A stretch of 64,000 nucleotides of DNA, taken from NCBI RefSeq assembly GCF_001590905.1, contig NZ_BCTT01000011.1:186001-250000 (forward strand), given 5' to 3'. The translations under genes were made by a program, and so were the position numbers. The notes beneath the pieces are model-generated. The model did no database searches and was not told the DNA's origin. It saw only the letters and a list, made by a program, of their open reading frames with translations. The DNA comes from Serratia grimesii NBRC 13537 (GTDB lineage: Bacteria; Pseudomonadota; Gammaproteobacteria; Enterobacterales; Enterobacteriaceae). Shown piece after piece: positions 41,106-52,897 of this stretch (positions are counted from its first letter, which is position 1; each line of letters starts with the position of its first letter).

Positions 41106-41133
41106 GCCGCGCATTCCTTTCGGAAAGCACGGC
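41106..41133 (-). terminator. attenuating terminator (T1-like) between rpsU and dnaG
   Basis: On the minus strand, GCCGTGCTTTCC / GGAATGCGCGGC with loop GAAA and one mismatch, followed by TTGTTCTCGTTT. It sits where E. coli has terminator T1, which lowers dnaG expression relative to rpsU. Confidence 0.7.
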
Positions 41134-41206
41134 CTTCGTATGCAACTACTCGGTCTGCGCGATTTTTAAAATCAGAAATTCACGCGGCGGGGTTACCCCC
41201 GAAGAA

Positions 41207-41434
<228 letters not shown>

Positions 41435-41490
41435 TCAATAAAATTCGGTTTGCTGCTGGCCAAGCGCCAGCAATTTCAAAATGGTGCGGA

Positions 41491-41520
41491 ATTTTACTTC
41501 AACGGATGCTGCTTTGTAAA
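41491..41520 (-). promoter_or_regulatory. rpsU-proximal promoter
   Basis: On the minus strand TTTACA (41520-41515), an 18-bp spacer and TAAAAT (41496-41491), about 70 bp before the rpsU start. Confidence 0.5.
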
Positions 41521-41586
41521 GCACCACAGCAAATTGAAACCTGCGGCCACCCTGGTAAAACATGCGCAATTTTGCATCGGGCGCTG

Positions 41587-41592
41587 ATTATA
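41587..41592 (-). promoter_or_regulatory. rpsU-distal promoter -10 element
   Basis: A perfect TATAAT on the minus strand. No good -35 box is seen 17 bases upstream. Two tandem rpsU promoters are known in E. coli. Confidence 0.4.
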
Positions 41593-41748
41593 GACTAATC
41601 AGAAAAAAATGCTCGTTTTTAATCAAACCGGCATTTATGGCTGGAATCATCAACATAGCCCAATACCTCTGACAAGATGCGCTGTGCTGGCGGTAAACAG
41701 GCCTGATTGTGCTAAACTGGCGGCCGCACGTGAATGATGGGAAATGTA

Positions 41749-42762
41749 ATGCGAGTACTGGGTATAGAAACATCCTGCGATGAAACCGGAATTGCAGTGT
41801 ATGACGATCAGACCGGTTTATTAGCCAATCAATTATACAGCCAAGTGAAGCTGCATGCCGATTACGGCGGTGTGGTACCTGAACTGGCCTCCCGCGATCA
41901 CGTGCGTAAAACCGTACCTTTGATTCAGGCGGCATTGAAGGAAGCGAACTTGACTGCTGCCGATATCGACGGCGTTGCCTATACGGCAGGGCCAGGCCTG
42001 GTTGGTGCCCTGCTGGTCGGCGCTACCATTGGTCGCGCATTGGCGTTTGCCTGGAATGTGCCGGCGGTGCCGGTGCATCACATGGAAGGTCACCTGTTGG
42101 CCCCAATGTTGGAAGATAATCCTCCGGCTTTCCCGTTTGTCGCGCTGCTGGTTTCCGGTGGTCATACCCAACTGATCAGCGTGACCGGTATTGGTCAGTA
42201 CGAACTGTTGGGTGAGTCGGTGGACGATGCGGCCGGTGAAGCCTTCGACAAAACTGCCAAGCTGCTTGGGCTGGACTACCCTGGCGGCCCGATGCTGTCA
42301 AAAATGGCGCAACAGGGCACTGCAGGTCGTTTCACCTTCCCACGCCCGATGACCGATCGTCCCGGTCTGGATTTCAGCTTCTCCGGGTTGAAGACCTTCG
42401 CTGCCAATACCATCCGCTCCAACGGTAATGACGATCAGACGCGGGCGGATATCGCGCGGGCGTTTGAGGATGCCGTTGTGGATACGTTGGCGATCAAATG
42501 CAAGCGCGCGCTGGAGCAAACCGGTTTTAAACGTTTGGTCATGGCTGGCGGCGTCAGTGCTAACCGTACGCTGCGGGTTAAAATGGCGGAAATGATGCAA
42601 AAACGTGGCGGTGAAGTGTTTTATGCCCGTCCGGAATTCTGCACTGATAACGGCGCGATGATCGCTTATGCGGGCCTGGTGCGGTTGAAAAGCGGCGCTA
42701 ATCCGGAACTGAGCGTTTCGGTGCGACCTCGCTGGCCGCTGGCGGAACTGCCTGCAGTATAA
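41749..42762 (+). CDS. tsaD: TsaD, tRNA threonylcarbamoyladenosine transferase
   Basis: 337 residues. Transfers the threonylcarbamoyl group to A37 of ANN-decoding tRNAs, with TsaB, TsaC and TsaE. ASKHA fold: [17 protein letters not shown] (phosphate 1), metal-binding His111 and His115 in [22 protein letters not shown] (phosphate 2) and [13 protein letters not shown] (adenosine). The ATG at 41749 begins [10 protein letters not shown] as in all family members; upstream ATGs at 41734 and 41737 are ignored. Divergent from rpsU. Confidence 0.97.
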   Translation: MRVLGIETSCDETGIAVYDDQTGLLANQLYSQVKLHADYGGVVPELASRDHVRKTVPLIQAALKEANLTAADIDGVAYTAGPGLVGALLVGATIGRALAFAWNVPAVPVHHMEGHLLAPMLEDNPPAFPFVALLVSGGHTQLISVTGIGQYELLGESVDDAAGEAFDKTAKLLGLDYPGGPMLSKMAQQGTAGRFTFPRPMTDRPGLDFSFSGLKTFAANTIRSNGNDDQTRADIARAFEDAVVDTLAIKCKRALEQTGFKRLVMAGGVSANRTLRVKMAEMMQKRGGEVFYARPEFCTDNGAMIAYAGLVRLKSGANPELSVSVRPRWPLAELPAV

Positions 42763-42770
42763 ATATAAGA

Positions 42771-42794
42771 AAGGCCGGGATATCCGGCCTTTTT
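42771..42794. terminator. bidirectional terminator between tsaD and plsY
   Basis: AAGGCCGG / CCGGCCTT (42771-42778, 42784-42791) with a T-run after; an A residue tract before it also suits the minus strand. Confidence 0.85.
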
Positions 42795-42796
42795 GA

Positions 42797-43435
42797 TCAC
42801 TCTTCTTTTTTCTCTTCCTGTTCTACCGCATCGGTTTTCTTTTTGCGGAAGATGCCCCAGATTTTCCCTTCCTGACCGCGCCACAAGCGCTGGATATTGT
42901 CATGGTGCCGCATCAGGATCAGGCACGACAACATTGCCACTGGGAAGGTAAATTGCGGTTTGAACCACCAGACGTAGAACGGGGCAATTAGCGCGCTGAT
43001 AATGGCACCGAGTGAAGAATAGCCGCTAAGCAACACGGTCAGCAGCCAGGTACCGGTCATCAGGCCGGTAAGATCCCAGCCGATCGGCGCGATAGCACCA
43101 AATGCCGTTGCTACGCCTTTGCCACCGCGGAAGTGGAAGAAGACCGGATAGATATGCCCCACACAGGCAGCGATCGCTGTCAGTCCGAGGTACAGCGGCG
43201 GGACATCAAGCTTGTACGCCAGCCAGACCGGCAGCATCCCTTTTAAAATATCGAACAGCAACACTGCTGCCGCGGCGACACGACCGCCGATGCGCAGGAC
43301 GTTGGTAGCCCCTGGATTCCCTGAGCCATTTTCACGCGGATCGGGCAGCCTGGCGATCCGGCAAACCAGGATCGCACTGGAAACTGAGCCACACAGATAC
43401 GCGAAGATAATCATGCCAAGCGCGGTAGCACTCAT
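42797..43435 (-). CDS. plsY: PlsY, acyl-phosphate:glycerol-3-phosphate acyltransferase
   Basis: 212 residues, five membrane segments. Acylates glycerol-3-phosphate with acyl-phosphate. Conserved motifs: [17 protein letters not shown] (phosphate binding), [20 protein letters not shown] (catalytic and G3P binding). The tail is highly charged ([15 protein letters not shown]). The ATG at 43435 is the family start; a longer frame to 43525 crosses the promoter. Divergent from folB. Confidence 0.95.
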   Translation of the reverse strand: MSATALGMIIFAYLCGSVSSAILVCRIARLPDPRENGSGNPGATNVLRIGGRVAAAAVLLFDILKGMLPVWLAYKLDVPPLYLGLTAIAACVGHIYPVFFHFRGGKGVATAFGAIAPIGWDLTGLMTGTWLLTVLLSGYSSLGAIISALIAPFYVWWFKPQFTFPVAMLSCLILMRHHDNIQRLWRGQEGKIWGIFRKKKTDAVEQEEKKEE

Positions 43436-43542
43436 AACGCGGTTCCGTTTAATAAGGGTCGTTTTACTCGCAACATATATGGATAATACGCATATTCCGC
43501 TGGAAGTGGTATCCGGCAAGGCCAAAAACAGAGAATGACGTG

Positions 43543-43902
43543 ATGGATATCGTATTTATAGAAGAGCTTACCGTAATTACTACCATTGGCGTTTACGACT
43601 GGGAACAAAACATTCGCCAGAAGTTGGTGTTCGATATCGAAATGGGCTGGGACAACCGTCAGGCTGCTGCCAGTGACGATGTGAATGACTGCCTGAGCTA
43701 TGCCGATATCAGTGAAGCTATTATCCAGCACGTGGAGCCCAATCGCTTTGCGCTGGTAGAACGGGTTGCAGAGGAAATATCTGAAATATTACTCCAGCGC
43801 TTCAATTCCCCGTGGGTCCGTATTAAGGTCAGCAAACCGGGCGCAGTTGCACATGCCAACCGGGTTGGGGTGATCATTGAGCGTGGTACCCGTCCGGCGT
43901 GA
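43543..43902 (+). CDS. folB: FolB, dihydroneopterin aldolase
   Basis: 119 residues. Converts 7,8-dihydroneopterin to 6-hydroxymethyl-dihydropterin in folate synthesis. The tunnelling-fold marks are [30 protein letters not shown], and catalytic Lys in [23 protein letters not shown] at 43543, after a GTG at 43540. Divergent from plsY, conserved arrangement. Confidence 0.95.
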   Translation: MDIVFIEELTVITTIGVYDWEQNIRQKLVFDIEMGWDNRQAAASDDVNDCLSYADISEAIIQHVEPNRFALVERVAEEISEILLQRFNSPWVRIKVSKPGAVAHANRVGVIIERGTRPA

Positions 43903-44033
43903 CGTTCTGTCATACAGATGCAACTTAAGACCGTTAATTTGGTCCGAACCTGAGAATAGTTTTAGCGGCAATGTATTGAACACTGCCGCTTTTTTATGTT
44001 TATAGCCGTAACTTTATAGGGTGATCGAAGCAC

Positions 44034-44858
44034 ATGGCGGACATGCATTCACTGTTTATTGCGTTTGTTCTTGGGGTGGTCGAAGGATTAACTGAATTTT
44101 TACCCGTATCTTCTACCGGACACATGATCATTGTGGGCGAGTGGCTGGGTTTTACCGGTGATAAGGCTAAAACCTTTGAGGTGATCATCCAACTGGGGTC
44201 GATTCTGGCCGTTGTGGTGATGTTCTGGCGCCGTTTGTTTGGGTTGATCGGCATTCATTTTGGCGGTAAACCGGTTGAGCACGAAGGCAAAACGACAGGC
44301 CATTTGAAACTGGGCCATATTTTGCTGGCGATGATCCCGGCGGTGGTGTTGGGGCTGCTACTCCATGACTTTATCAAGTCGTTGTTTGCACCGAAAAACG
44401 TGATGTATGCGCTGGTGGTCGGCGGTTTCCTGCTCTTGGCAGCGGAATGGTTTAAACCGAAAAAACCAAGTGCGGAAGGGATCGATGACATCACCTACCG
44501 CCAGGCGTTTATGATTGGTTGCTTCCAATGTCTGGCACTGTGGCCGGGCTTCTCCCGCTCAGGTTCCACCATTGCCGGTGGCATGCTGGTGGGCGTGAAT
44601 CGTTACGCAGCTGCGGAGTTCTCTTTCATTCTGGCGGTGCCGATGATGATTGGTGCCAGTGCTTTGGATTTGTACAAGAGTCTGCACTTCCTGACAATGG
44701 GTGACTTACCGATGTTTGCCGTCGGTTTTGCCACTGCCTTCGTAGTAGCGCTGATCGCGATCAAGACCTTCCTGTCGCTGATCAAACGCATCTCGTTTGT
44801 GCCGTTCGCTATCTATCGCTTTATCGTGGCCGGCGTGGTTTACATGGTCTTCATGTAA
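44034..44858 (+). CDS. uppP: UppP (BacA), undecaprenyl-diphosphatase
   Basis: 274 residues, integral membrane protein. Dephosphorylates undecaprenyl pyrophosphate to recycle the peptidoglycan lipid carrier; overexpression gives bacitracin resistance. Motifs: [20 protein letters not shown] (E-rich active-site region) and [19 protein letters not shown] (phosphate binding), with two inverted membrane repeats. Separated from folB by 131 bp and terminated by a strong hairpin. Confidence 0.96.
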   Translation: MADMHSLFIAFVLGVVEGLTEFLPVSSTGHMIIVGEWLGFTGDKAKTFEVIIQLGSILAVVVMFWRRLFGLIGIHFGGKPVEHEGKTTGHLKLGHILLAMIPAVVLGLLLHDFIKSLFAPKNVMYALVVGGFLLLAAEWFKPKKPSAEGIDDITYRQAFMIGCFQCLALWPGFSRSGSTIAGGMLVGVNRYAAAEFSFILAVPMMIGASALDLYKSLHFLTMGDLPMFAVGFATAFVVALIAIKTFLSLIKRISFVPFAIYRFIVAGVVYMVFM

Positions 44859-44871
44859 GCTGGGCAGCAAT

Positions 44872-44899
44872 AAAAAACCCCGCGCTGCGGGGTTTTTTT
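44872..44899. terminator. terminator between uppP and cca
   Basis: CCCCGC / GCGGGG (44878-44883, 44887-44892) flanked by A-run and seven T; serves the two convergent genes. Confidence 0.92.
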
Positions 44900-46142
44900 A
44901 TGCCTGATCGAAAGGGATATCCTGAGTTTGTTTCCACTCAGCCAGCGCTTGTTGACGGCGACGTTTCAGCTCGTCGCGGATTGCCAGCCCTTGTAGGCCG
45001 CTAGCTACCACCTCTTTGACCGACACCGCATTCGCCACCTGAAACGCTTGGCGCAGGTAGTCACCCTGCGGATAAGGGTTGTTTTCAAAGCCGGTACGAC
45101 CGCGGGCATCGGCTTCGCTGGTGAGGATCATCTGTTCCAGCCGCTGCGGTTTGCGCCAAACATCAACTGCATCAAACAGTTTCAACAATGTCTCCGGGCG
45201 CAGCTTGTTTACCGTATGGATCAGATCGTGATATTCAGCGACCAGCTTGGCCAGATCTCGCACCGGGTTGGGCACTCGTAGCCGCTGGCACAGTTCTTCA
45301 ACCAGCAGCACGCCCGCAGGCCCATGGCCATGGTGATGTGGCCAGAGCTCTTTTGGTGTCTGACCTTTGCCGAGATCATGACAGAGTGCGGAGAAGCGTA
45401 CGTCCACGTCAGGGCTGAGTTGGGCAGCAATCGCCAGCGTCATCATTGTGTGAACACCGGTGTCGATCTCCGGGTGCCATTTGGCAGGAGCCGGTACGCC
45501 GAACAGGGCGTCGATCTCTGGGAAGAGCACGCTCAGTGCCTCACAGTCTCGCAGCACCTGAAAATACACCTGAGGGCTTTGGCTTTGCAGCGCCTTCTCG
45601 GTTTCTTTCCATACCCGTTCAGCTGTCAATGCGACCAATTCGCCGCTGCGTGCCATTTGACGCATTAATGCGAGCGTTTCTGGGGCAATGGTAAAGCCCA
45701 GATGAGCAAAACGGGCGGCAAAGCGTGCCACGCGCAGCACGCGCAGGGGATCTTCACCAAAAGCATCCGACACATGACGCAGTACACGCGATTGTAGATC
45801 GGTCACGCCGTTGAAAGGGTCGATCAGCTCACCGTCGGCGCTCCGAGCGATGGCGTTGATGGTTAAATCGCGGCGTTGCAGATCTTCTTCCAGCGTGACA
45901 TCGGGGGCGGCGTAGCAGGTAAAACCGGTATATCCCTGACCGGATTTTCGCTCGGTACGGGCCAGCGCGTATTCTTCATGAGTTTCCGGGTTTAGAAACA
46001 CCGGGAAGTCTTTACCGACCTGCTGATACCCCAGTGCGATCAGCTCTGCCGGTGCGGCACCCACCACCACCCAGTCGCGGTCAAACACCGGTAACTCAAG
46101 CAAGCTGTCGCGGACAGCGCCGCCGACCAGGTAAATCTTCAC
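44898..46142 (-). CDS. cca: Cca, tRNA nucleotidyltransferase (multifunctional)
   Basis: 414 residues. Adds or repairs the 3' CCA of tRNAs. The head domain has GGAVRDSLL and the metal-binding Asp21 and Asp23 ([10 protein letters not shown]), [10 protein letters not shown] and [15 protein letters not shown]; the C-terminal HD domain ([25 protein letters not shown]) gives phosphohydrolase activity in gamma-proteobacteria. Downstream of ygiM on the same strand. Confidence 0.97.
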   Translation of the reverse strand: MKIYLVGGAVRDSLLELPVFDRDWVVVGAAPAELIALGYQQVGKDFPVFLNPETHEEYALARTERKSGQGYTGFTCYAAPDVTLEEDLQRRDLTINAIARSADGELIDPFNGVTDLQSRVLRHVSDAFGEDPLRVLRVARFAARFAHLGFTIAPETLALMRQMARSGELVALTAERVWKETEKALQSQSPQVYFQVLRDCEALSVLFPEIDALFGVPAPAKWHPEIDTGVHTMMTLAIAAQLSPDVDVRFSALCHDLGKGQTPKELWPHHHGHGPAGVLLVEELCQRLRVPNPVRDLAKLVAEYHDLIHTVNKLRPETLLKLFDAVDVWRKPQRLEQMILTSEADARGRTGFENNPYPQGDYLRQAFQVANAVSVKEVVASGLQGLAIRDELKRRRQQALAEWKQTQDIPFDQA

Positions 46143-46215
46143 GGTTAACTCCTGAATTTTTCTTAGGGCTCTGTCTATCAGATTACATGAATTGGTGACG
46201 GGATGTCGGCGCCAA

Positions 46216-46240
46216 TAAAAAGGGCGCCCCGCAGGCGCCC
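46216..46240 (-). terminator. ygiM terminator
   Basis: GGGCGCC / GGCGCCC (46222-46228, 46234-46240), loop CCGCA; on the minus strand it is followed by five T and ATT. Confidence 0.8.
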
Positions 46241-46265
46241 GATTTCAAACTGAACGATACTAAAA

Positions 46266-46886
46266 TTAGTTCATCCAGCGGTTGTTGCTTTTGCGACGTG
46301 GGATCAGGTGCGGCAACAACAAGCCAAGCAGCAAGCCAACGCCGGCTACACCGCCGCCGTACATGAACCACTGCAGAATAATAGTACGCTGTTTGTCATC
46401 GAGTTGCAGGTTAACCGCGTTAACCTTTTTCTGGGCGACGACCAGTTGGTTCTTCAGATCTTGGTTTTCCTGTTGCAGACCGCTGATGGTGCTGTCGCTA
46501 CCCGCCACTTTTTGCTGCATTTCTGCGGTGCGTTGGTTCCAGCTGTTCTCGATGTTAGCCAACTTGTCAGTCAGGGTTTTCACCTGTTGTTCCAGCGCAG
46601 GTACTTGGGTACGCAGGCTTGGTGTTTGGCTAAGCTGATCCAGCGGGATCCAGGTGGTGCGGCCCTTGGCATCGCGGATCTGGCCATAATTAGTGCTGTC
46701 ATTTACGCTCAACAGGGTCACTTCTTCACCGGCGTTCAGGGTACCGACAATACGGTACTGATTACCCGGGCCGCTGTGGACATAAGTATTCAGTTCATCG
46801 GAGATATAGCGCTTATCTTCGGCATGTGCGCCCCAAGTGATGCTGAAGCTCAGCACGGCAAGGCAAATTAGGCGTAATTTCTGCAT
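46266..46886 (-). CDS. ygiM: YgiM, SH3-domain membrane-anchored protein
   Basis: 206 residues. A signal peptide (about residues 1-22), a bacterial SH3 domain (residues about 25-95: YISDELNTYVHSGPGNQYRI, GEEVTLLSV), a long coiled coil (about 100-170) and a C-terminal membrane segment (WFMYGGGVAGVGLLLGLLLP) followed by HLIPRRKSNNRWMN. The protein is therefore likely held in the inner membrane with its SH3 part in the periplasm. E. coli YgiM shares this layout; its function is not established. ATG at 46886 was chosen because it begins the signal peptide. Confidence 0.92.
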   Translation of the reverse strand: MQKLRLICLAVLSFSITWGAHAEDKRYISDELNTYVHSGPGNQYRIVGTLNAGEEVTLLSVNDSTNYGQIRDAKGRTTWIPLDQLSQTPSLRTQVPALEQQVKTLTDKLANIENSWNQRTAEMQQKVAGSDSTISGLQQENQDLKNQLVVAQKKVNAVNLQLDDKQRTIILQWFMYGGGVAGVGLLLGLLLPHLIPRRKSNNRWMN

Positions 46887-47166
46887 TAGTTCATCGTTTC
46901 TGTGTGAATTTATGGGAACGATAGTAGAGCGTTCAGTCTGACGACGCAACGCAAAAACCGGAATGAGAACTATCTTACTGTGGCAGATTCTGTGAGTTGC
47001 GCAGCGTTTTATAACGTAACAGGTTTTTTCTGCAGTTAGCAGGGTTAAGGCGCTGGGAATCGCGGTAAGATAACGGCAACTGTGCGTCACCGGGCAGAAC
47101 GTGGCAGGTAAGGCCTGCCGCCGTGAAGGCTGACGCGAATGCGTAACTTATTGGTGTAAAAGACTT

Positions 47167-48474
47167 ATGACCGTTGAAATAGAACTGAAATTTATTGCTA
47201 CCCCGGATGCTGTTGCCGCTTTGCCGCAGCAACTGGCGGCTTGGCCGAACCAACATTCCGCGCCGCAAAAACTGACCAATATTTATTTCGAAACCGCTGA
47301 TAATTTTCTGCGTGGTCACGACATTGGGCTGCGCATCCGCGGGTTCGATGACAGCTATGAAATGACCATCAAAACCGCCGGTAAAGTCGTCGCAGGCTTA
47401 CATCAACGCCCGGAATACAATGTCGCGATCGCCACGCCAGAACTGGCGCTGGATCAGTTCCCGGCGGATATCTGGCCGCAGGGCTGTGATATCAAAGCGT
47501 TACAGCAGTCGCTCCAACCGTTGTTCCGTACTGATTTTGTGCGGGAAAAGTGGGTGGTCACTTACGGTAAGAGCGAGATTGAGGTTGGTCTTGATCAGGG
47601 CGAAGTGAAAGCGGGAGAGCTGAGCGAAGCGCTGTGCGAGATCGAGCTGGAGCTTAAAACCGGGAATACCGAAGATTTGCTGGCGCTGGCTAACGCACTG
47701 GCAGAACACGGCGGCCTGCGTCAGGGTAGCCTGAGTAAAGCAGCGCGTGGTTATCATCTGGCACAAGGTAATGCCCCACGTGAGCGCCACCCGTTGGCGG
47801 TCTTGAAACCTGCGGTCAAATCCAGCGTTGAACAAGGGATGATCGCCAGTTTTGAATTGGGTTTGAGCCATTGGCAATATCACGAAGAACTGTGGCTGCG
47901 CGGAGATACTCAGGCACGCCGTTCCGTTATGGAGGCGATTGCACTGATCCGCCAAGCTCTGGTGATCTTTGGCGGCCTGGTGCCGCGTAAGGCCAGCGCC
48001 GATCTGCGCGCCCGCTTGACTGCACTGGAACCGCTGCTGATCGATAAAGCCACTCAGCCACAGGAGCTGTGCTACAGCGCAGAGTATCTGCAATGTAAGT
48101 TGGCACTCACATCATGGTTGGTGACCGGCGCCTGGCGTCCGTTTATTGATGCCAAGGCGCAGGCTAAGCTTGACGGTTCTTTCAAACGTTTCAGCGACAT
48201 TATGCTGGGGCGTAGCGCTGCGGAATTGAAAGACGCTTTTACCCGTACGCTGAACGATGATGAATACGAAGAACAATTGCCACGTCTGACGCGTCAGGTC
48301 TCGGCATTTATCCTGCTGTCAGGTGCTTACCCTGACGACGAAACCGGCCCCTACATCGACGGCTGGCGTGAGCTGCAGTTGGCGATAGCCGAACGACGCC
48401 AGGGCTGGTACGAAGGCAGCCGTAAGCAAGCCTTATCGCATGCGCCATTCTGGTTAAACGGCGCGCTCCGCTAA
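47167..48474 (+). CDS. ygiF: YgiF, inorganic triphosphatase (CYTH-CHAD)
   Basis: 435 residues. CYTH domain (about 1-200) begins with the hallmark EIELKF and continues with IYFETADNFLRGHDIGLRIR and ELSEALCEIELELKTG; the acidic and basic residues line a tunnel that binds triphosphate and metal. The C-terminal CHAD domain (about 215-430) is alpha-helical with conserved histidines and may bind polyphosphate. E. coli YgiF hydrolyses tripolyphosphate. Followed by glnE (45 bp) and hldE, a conserved cluster. Confidence 0.95.
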   Translation: MTVEIELKFIATPDAVAALPQQLAAWPNQHSAPQKLTNIYFETADNFLRGHDIGLRIRGFDDSYEMTIKTAGKVVAGLHQRPEYNVAIATPELALDQFPADIWPQGCDIKALQQSLQPLFRTDFVREKWVVTYGKSEIEVGLDQGEVKAGELSEALCEIELELKTGNTEDLLALANALAEHGGLRQGSLSKAARGYHLAQGNAPRERHPLAVLKPAVKSSVEQGMIASFELGLSHWQYHEELWLRGDTQARRSVMEAIALIRQALVIFGGLVPRKASADLRARLTALEPLLIDKATQPQELCYSAEYLQCKLALTSWLVTGAWRPFIDAKAQAKLDGSFKRFSDIMLGRSAAELKDAFTRTLNDDEYEEQLPRLTRQVSAFILLSGAYPDDETGPYIDGWRELQLAIAERRQGWYEGSRKQALSHAPFWLNGALR

Positions 48475-48519
48475 TTAAGCTGGCCTGCGAGGCGTGGGCC
48501 GCAGAACGGATCATTCATT

Positions 48520-51357
48520 ATGTTGCCACTCTCAGCAGCGTTACAGGCTCAGGCACAGAACATCGTGCAGCGTTTTCAGGAAACTCAGGGCGCGGACAGC
48601 GCGCTCAGCGATCAGGAACAGCGGGTTTTAGCGTCGAGTGACTTTGTCTGTGACATGTTACTCCATCAGCCTGAATGGCTGGAGACACTGCGCAAGCAAC
48701 CGCCGGTGGCGGACGAGTGGCTGCATTACGCCGCCTGGCTGCAGGATGATTTGGAAGAGGTGCGCGACGAAGCGCAACTGATGCGCGTACTGCGCCTGTT
48801 CCGGCGTGAGACGCTGGTGAGGATTGCTTGGGCGCAGGCGCAAGAACTATGCAGCACGCAAGAGACGCTGTTGCAGCTCAGTGGGCTGGCGGAAACGCTG
48901 ATTGTCAGTGCTCGTGATTGGTTGTACCAAACTTGCTGCCGTGAATGGGGGACGCCGTGCAACGCTCAGGGCGTACCACAGCCGCTGCTGATCCTCGGCA
49001 TGGGGAAGTTGGGCGGTGGCGAGCTGAATTTTTCATCCGATATTGATCTGATCTTTGCTTACCCGGAAAACGGCCAAACTCAGGGCGGACGGCGTGAACT
49101 GGATAACGCCCAGTTCTTCACCCGCCTGGGGCAGCGGTTGATCAAAGCGCTGGATCAACAAACTATCGACGGCTTTGTTTATCGTGTGGACATGCGGCTA
49201 CGGCCCTTTGGCGACAGTGGTCCACTGGTGATGAGTTTTGCCGCGCTGGAAGACTATTACCAAGAGCAAGGGCGCGACTGGGAACGTTATGCGATGGTGA
49301 AAGCACGGCTGATGGGTGGTTCAGAAGACGCCTACAGTGAGGAGTTGCGCAAAACTTTGCGACCGTTTGTCTTCCGCCGCTATATCGACTTCAGCGTGAT
49401 CCAGTCACTGCGCAATATGAAAGGCATGATTGCGCGTGAGGTGCGGCGGCGTGGGTTGAAAGATAATATCAAGCTGGGTGCTGGCGGCATTCGCGAAATT
49501 GAATTTATCACTCAGGTATTCCAACTGATCCGTGGTGGGCGTGAACCTGCATTGCAGGGGCGCTCCTTACTGCCGACATTACAGGCCGTGGGGGAGTTGG
49601 GGTTGCTGGAGTCGCAACAGGTCCAGGCAATGAGCGCCAGTTACCTGTTCCTGCGTCGGTTGGAAAACCTGCTGCAGGCGATTGCCGATCAACAGACACA
49701 AACGCTGCCGCAAGATGAACTCGATCAAGCGCGTTTGGCTTGGGGGATGGGGTTCGGTGACTGGTCGGCACTGTTGACCACGCTCGATGGGCATATGCAA
49801 GCAGTAAGGGCCGTATTTAACGACTTGATTGGCGACGATAGCCCAGATGTTGGTGAAGATCCGGATTATCAGAACTACCACAGCTTGTGGCAGGATGCCT
49901 TGGAAGAAAACGAGTTGGCACCGCTGACGCCGCACCTGGACGAAGACGCGCGCAAGCAAATGTTGCGTACCATTGCTGAATTCCGTCATGACGTTGATAA
50001 ACGCACCATAGGTCCACGTGGCCGGGACGTACTTGATCAACTGATGCCGCGCTTACTGGCGGAGGTGTGCCCGCGTCAGGATGCGCCGACTGCATTGCTG
50101 CGTTTGACTCAGTTGCTGCTGAGTATCGTGACCCGTACCACCTACCTTGAACTGCTGGTGGAATACCATGCAGCACTTAGCCATTTGATTCGTCTGTGCG
50201 CTGCCTCGCCGATGGTTGCCAACCAACTGTCGCGTTACCCGTTATTGTTGGATGAATTACTGGATCCAGCGACGCTCTATCAACCGGTAGCTCCGGATGC
50301 CTATCGCAGCGAACTGCGCCAATACCTATTACGGGTACCCGAAGACGACGAAGAGCAGAGGCTGGAGGCATTACGCCAGTTCAAGCAGGCCCAACAGCTG
50401 CGTATTGCCGCCGGGGATATCTCGGGCGCGTTGCCGGTAATGAAAGTGAGTGATCACCTTACTTACCTGGCTGAAGCCATCATCGACACAGTGGTGCAGC
50501 AGGCGTGGAACGATATGGTTGCGCGTTATGGCCAGCCAACGCATTTGCAAGAGCGTGAAGGGCGTGGTTTTGCGGTGATTGGCTATGGCAAGCTGGGCGG
50601 TTGGGAGCTGGGTTACAGTTCTGATCTTGATCTGGTGTTTATTCTGGATTGCCCACCGGAAGTGATGACCGACGGGGAGCGCAGTATCGATGGCCGCCAA
50701 TTCTATCTGCGTCTGGCACAGCGTGTGATGCACCTGTTTAGTACCCGTACCTCGTCCGGCATATTGTATGAAGTTGATGCCCGTTTGCGGCCATCGGGTG
50801 CGGCTGGCATGTTGGTCAGTACCGTCGAGGCGTTTGCTGATTATCAGCAAAACGAAGCCTGGACCTGGGAACACCAGGCACTGGTGCGGGCGCGCATTGT
50901 GCATGGCGATCCGGCGTTGCATCAGCAGTTTGACATTATCCGTCGTGAGATCCTGTGCAAACCGCGTGATCCAGAAACGCTGCGGCGTGAGGTCCGTGAG
51001 ATGCGGGAGAAAATGCGCAGCCACCTTGGCAGCAAGCAACGTGATCTCTTTGATATCAAAGCGGATGAAGGTGGGATCACCGATATCGAATTTATTGCCC
51101 AGTATCTGGTCTTAGGCTATGCGGGCGCCGAACCGCGCCTGACGCGCTGGTCTGATAATGTGCGTATTTTTGAGTTGATGGCCAATTACGACATCATGCC
51201 GGAAGAGGAGGCGCGTGCGCTGACTCAAGCGTATGTCACCATGCGCGATGAGATCCACCACCTGGCGCTGCAAGAGCATTCCAGCAAGGTCAGTAATGGG
51301 CAATTCATTGCCGAACGTGAGCAAGTCCGCGCCAGTTGGGTGAAGTGGCTGGGCTGA
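48520..51357 (+). CDS. glnE: GlnE, glutamine synthetase adenylyltransferase/deadenylase
   Basis: 945 residues. Bifunctional enzyme that modifies glutamine synthetase in response to PII. Two nucleotidyltransferase domains: N-terminal [20 protein letters not shown] (deadenylylation, near residue 160) and C-terminal [20 protein letters not shown] (adenylylation, near residue 690), each with the GS-x-D-x-D motif, separated by the helical regulatory domain. Middle of ygiF-glnE-hldE. Confidence 0.97.
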   Translation: MLPLSAALQAQAQNIVQRFQETQGADSALSDQEQRVLASSDFVCDMLLHQPEWLETLRKQPPVADEWLHYAAWLQDDLEEVRDEAQLMRVLRLFRRETLVRIAWAQAQELCSTQETLLQLSGLAETLIVSARDWLYQTCCREWGTPCNAQGVPQPLLILGMGKLGGGELNFSSDIDLIFAYPENGQTQGGRRELDNAQFFTRLGQRLIKALDQQTIDGFVYRVDMRLRPFGDSGPLVMSFAALEDYYQEQGRDWERYAMVKARLMGGSEDAYSEELRKTLRPFVFRRYIDFSVIQSLRNMKGMIAREVRRRGLKDNIKLGAGGIREIEFITQVFQLIRGGREPALQGRSLLPTLQAVGELGLLESQQVQAMSASYLFLRRLENLLQAIADQQTQTLPQDELDQARLAWGMGFGDWSALLTTLDGHMQAVRAVFNDLIGDDSPDVGEDPDYQNYHSLWQDALEENELAPLTPHLDEDARKQMLRTIAEFRHDVDKRTIGPRGRDVLDQLMPRLLAEVCPRQDAPTALLRLTQLLLSIVTRTTYLELLVEYHAALSHLIRLCAASPMVANQLSRYPLLLDELLDPATLYQPVAPDAYRSELRQYLLRVPEDDEEQRLEALRQFKQAQQLRIAAGDISGALPVMKVSDHLTYLAEAIIDTVVQQAWNDMVARYGQPTHLQEREGRGFAVIGYGKLGGWELGYSSDLDLVFILDCPPEVMTDGERSIDGRQFYLRLAQRVMHLFSTRTSSGILYEVDARLRPSGAAGMLVSTVEAFADYQQNEAWTWEHQALVRARIVHGDPALHQQFDIIRREILCKPRDPETLRREVREMREKMRSHLGSKQRDLFDIKADEGGITDIEFIAQYLVLGYAGAEPRLTRWSDNVRIFELMANYDIMPEEEARALTQAYVTMRDEIHHLALQEHSSKVSNGQFIAEREQVRASWVKWLG

Positions 51358-51450
51358 GCAAGCCAGTTGCGCAATACGTTTTGCAGCTATTACAAACGTC
51401 TGTGGTAATATCTGCGCCACTAAAATTTTGTACTTTTTTGGAGTTATCGG

Positions 51451-52881
51451 ATGAAAGTTACACTGCCTGATTTTCGCCGCGCCGGGGTATTGGTGGTGGG
51501 TGACGTCATGTTGGATCGCTATTGGTATGGGCCGACCAGCCGTATTTCACCGGAAGCGCCGGTGCCGGTGGTCAAGGTTGAAACCATTGAAGAGCGTCCC
51601 GGCGGTGCGGCTAACGTGGCGATGAACATTGCTTCGCTGGGTGCTAACTCACGCCTGGTGGGCCTGACCGGTATTGATGACGCAGCGCGGGCGCTGAGTG
51701 CCAAATTGAACGAAGTGAACGTGCGCTGTGATTTTGTCTCGGTGCCGACGCATCCGACCATCACCAAACTGCGCGTGTTGTCACGTAATCAGCAATTAAT
51801 CCGTCTCGACTTCGAAGAAGGCTTTTCTAACGTCGATCCGCAGCCGCTGTTGGAACGTATTCAGCAGGCATTGCCGCAGATTGGCGCGTTGGTCCTGTCT
51901 GATTATGCCAAAGGTGCGCTGAGCCAGGTGCAGAGCATGATCCAACTGGCTCGTGCTGCCAAAGTCCCGGTGCTGATTGATCCTAAAGGCTCTGATTTCG
52001 AGCGTTATCGCGGTGCAACGTTGCTGACGCCAAACCTGTCCGAATTCGAAGCGGTGGTAGGTCACTGCAAAGACGAAGCCGAACTGGTTGAGCGTGGCAT
52101 GAAGCTGGTGGCGGACTTTGAGCTTTCTGCACTGTTGGTCACCCGTTCCGAACATGGTATGACGCTGTTGCAGCCGGGCATCGCGCCGCTGCATTTGCCA
52201 ACGCTGGCGCAGGAAGTGTTTGACGTTACCGGTGCCGGCGATACCGTTATCGGCGTGTTGGCTGCGGCACTGGCTGCCGGTAACACACTGGAAGAGTCCT
52301 GTTTCCTGGCCAATGCCGCCGCTGGCGTGGTGGTGGGTAAGCTGGGGACGTCTACCGTTTCACCGATCGAACTGGAAAACGCGGTACGTGGCCGGGCCGA
52401 AACCGGCTTTGGCGTGATGACCGAAGCCCAGTTGAAAACCGCTGTGGCGCAAGCCCGTCAGCGCGGTGAGAAAGTCGTGATGACCAACGGTATCTTTGAC
52501 ATTCTGCATGCCGGTCACGTCTCTTATCTGGCGAATGCCCGCAAACTAGGCGATCGCCTGATCGTAGCGGTAAACAGTGATGCCTCTACCAAACGTTTGA
52601 AGGGCGAAACCCGCCCAGTCAACGCGCTGGAAAACCGCATGATTGTACTGGGTGCACTGGAAGCAGTGGACTGGGTGGTGCCATTCGAAGAAGACACGCC
52701 ACAACGCCTGATCGCCGATATCCTGCCGGATCTGCTGGTGAAAGGCGGTGACTACAAGCCTGAAGACATCGCAGGCAGCACTGAGGTGTGGGCCAATGGC
52801 GGCGACGTCAAAGTCCTGAACTTTGAAGACGGCCTGTCGACCACCAACATCATCAAGGCAATCAAAGACGGGCATGGCTAA
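51451..52881 (+). CDS. hldE: HldE, bifunctional heptose 7-phosphate kinase / heptose 1-phosphate adenylyltransferase
   Basis: 476 residues. Makes ADP-heptose for lipopolysaccharide core. N-terminal ribokinase domain (about 1-318: [31 protein letters not shown], and the catalytic TGAGDTVIG) and C-terminal nucleotidyltransferase (from about 344: [19 protein letters not shown], and [13 protein letters not shown]). The ATG at 51451 follows TTGGAG. The next 200 bp carry repeat copy B. Confidence 0.97.
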   Translation: MKVTLPDFRRAGVLVVGDVMLDRYWYGPTSRISPEAPVPVVKVETIEERPGGAANVAMNIASLGANSRLVGLTGIDDAARALSAKLNEVNVRCDFVSVPTHPTITKLRVLSRNQQLIRLDFEEGFSNVDPQPLLERIQQALPQIGALVLSDYAKGALSQVQSMIQLARAAKVPVLIDPKGSDFERYRGATLLTPNLSEFEAVVGHCKDEAELVERGMKLVADFELSALLVTRSEHGMTLLQPGIAPLHLPTLAQEVFDVTGAGDTVIGVLAAALAAGNTLEESCFLANAAAGVVVGKLGTSTVSPIELENAVRGRAETGFGVMTEAQLKTAVAQARQRGEKVVMTNGIFDILHAGHVSYLANARKLGDRLIVAVNSDASTKRLKGETRPVNALENRMIVLGALEAVDWVVPFEEDTPQRLIADILPDLLVKGGDYKPEDIAGSTEVWANGGDVKVLNFEDGLSTTNIIKAIKDGHG

Positions 52882-52897
52882 CATTTTATTTTTAGCC

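Noticed and set aside
50371-51039. 222-codon open frame antisense to glnE
   Set aside because: Lies wholly within the adenylyltransferase domain of glnE; no recognisable domain.
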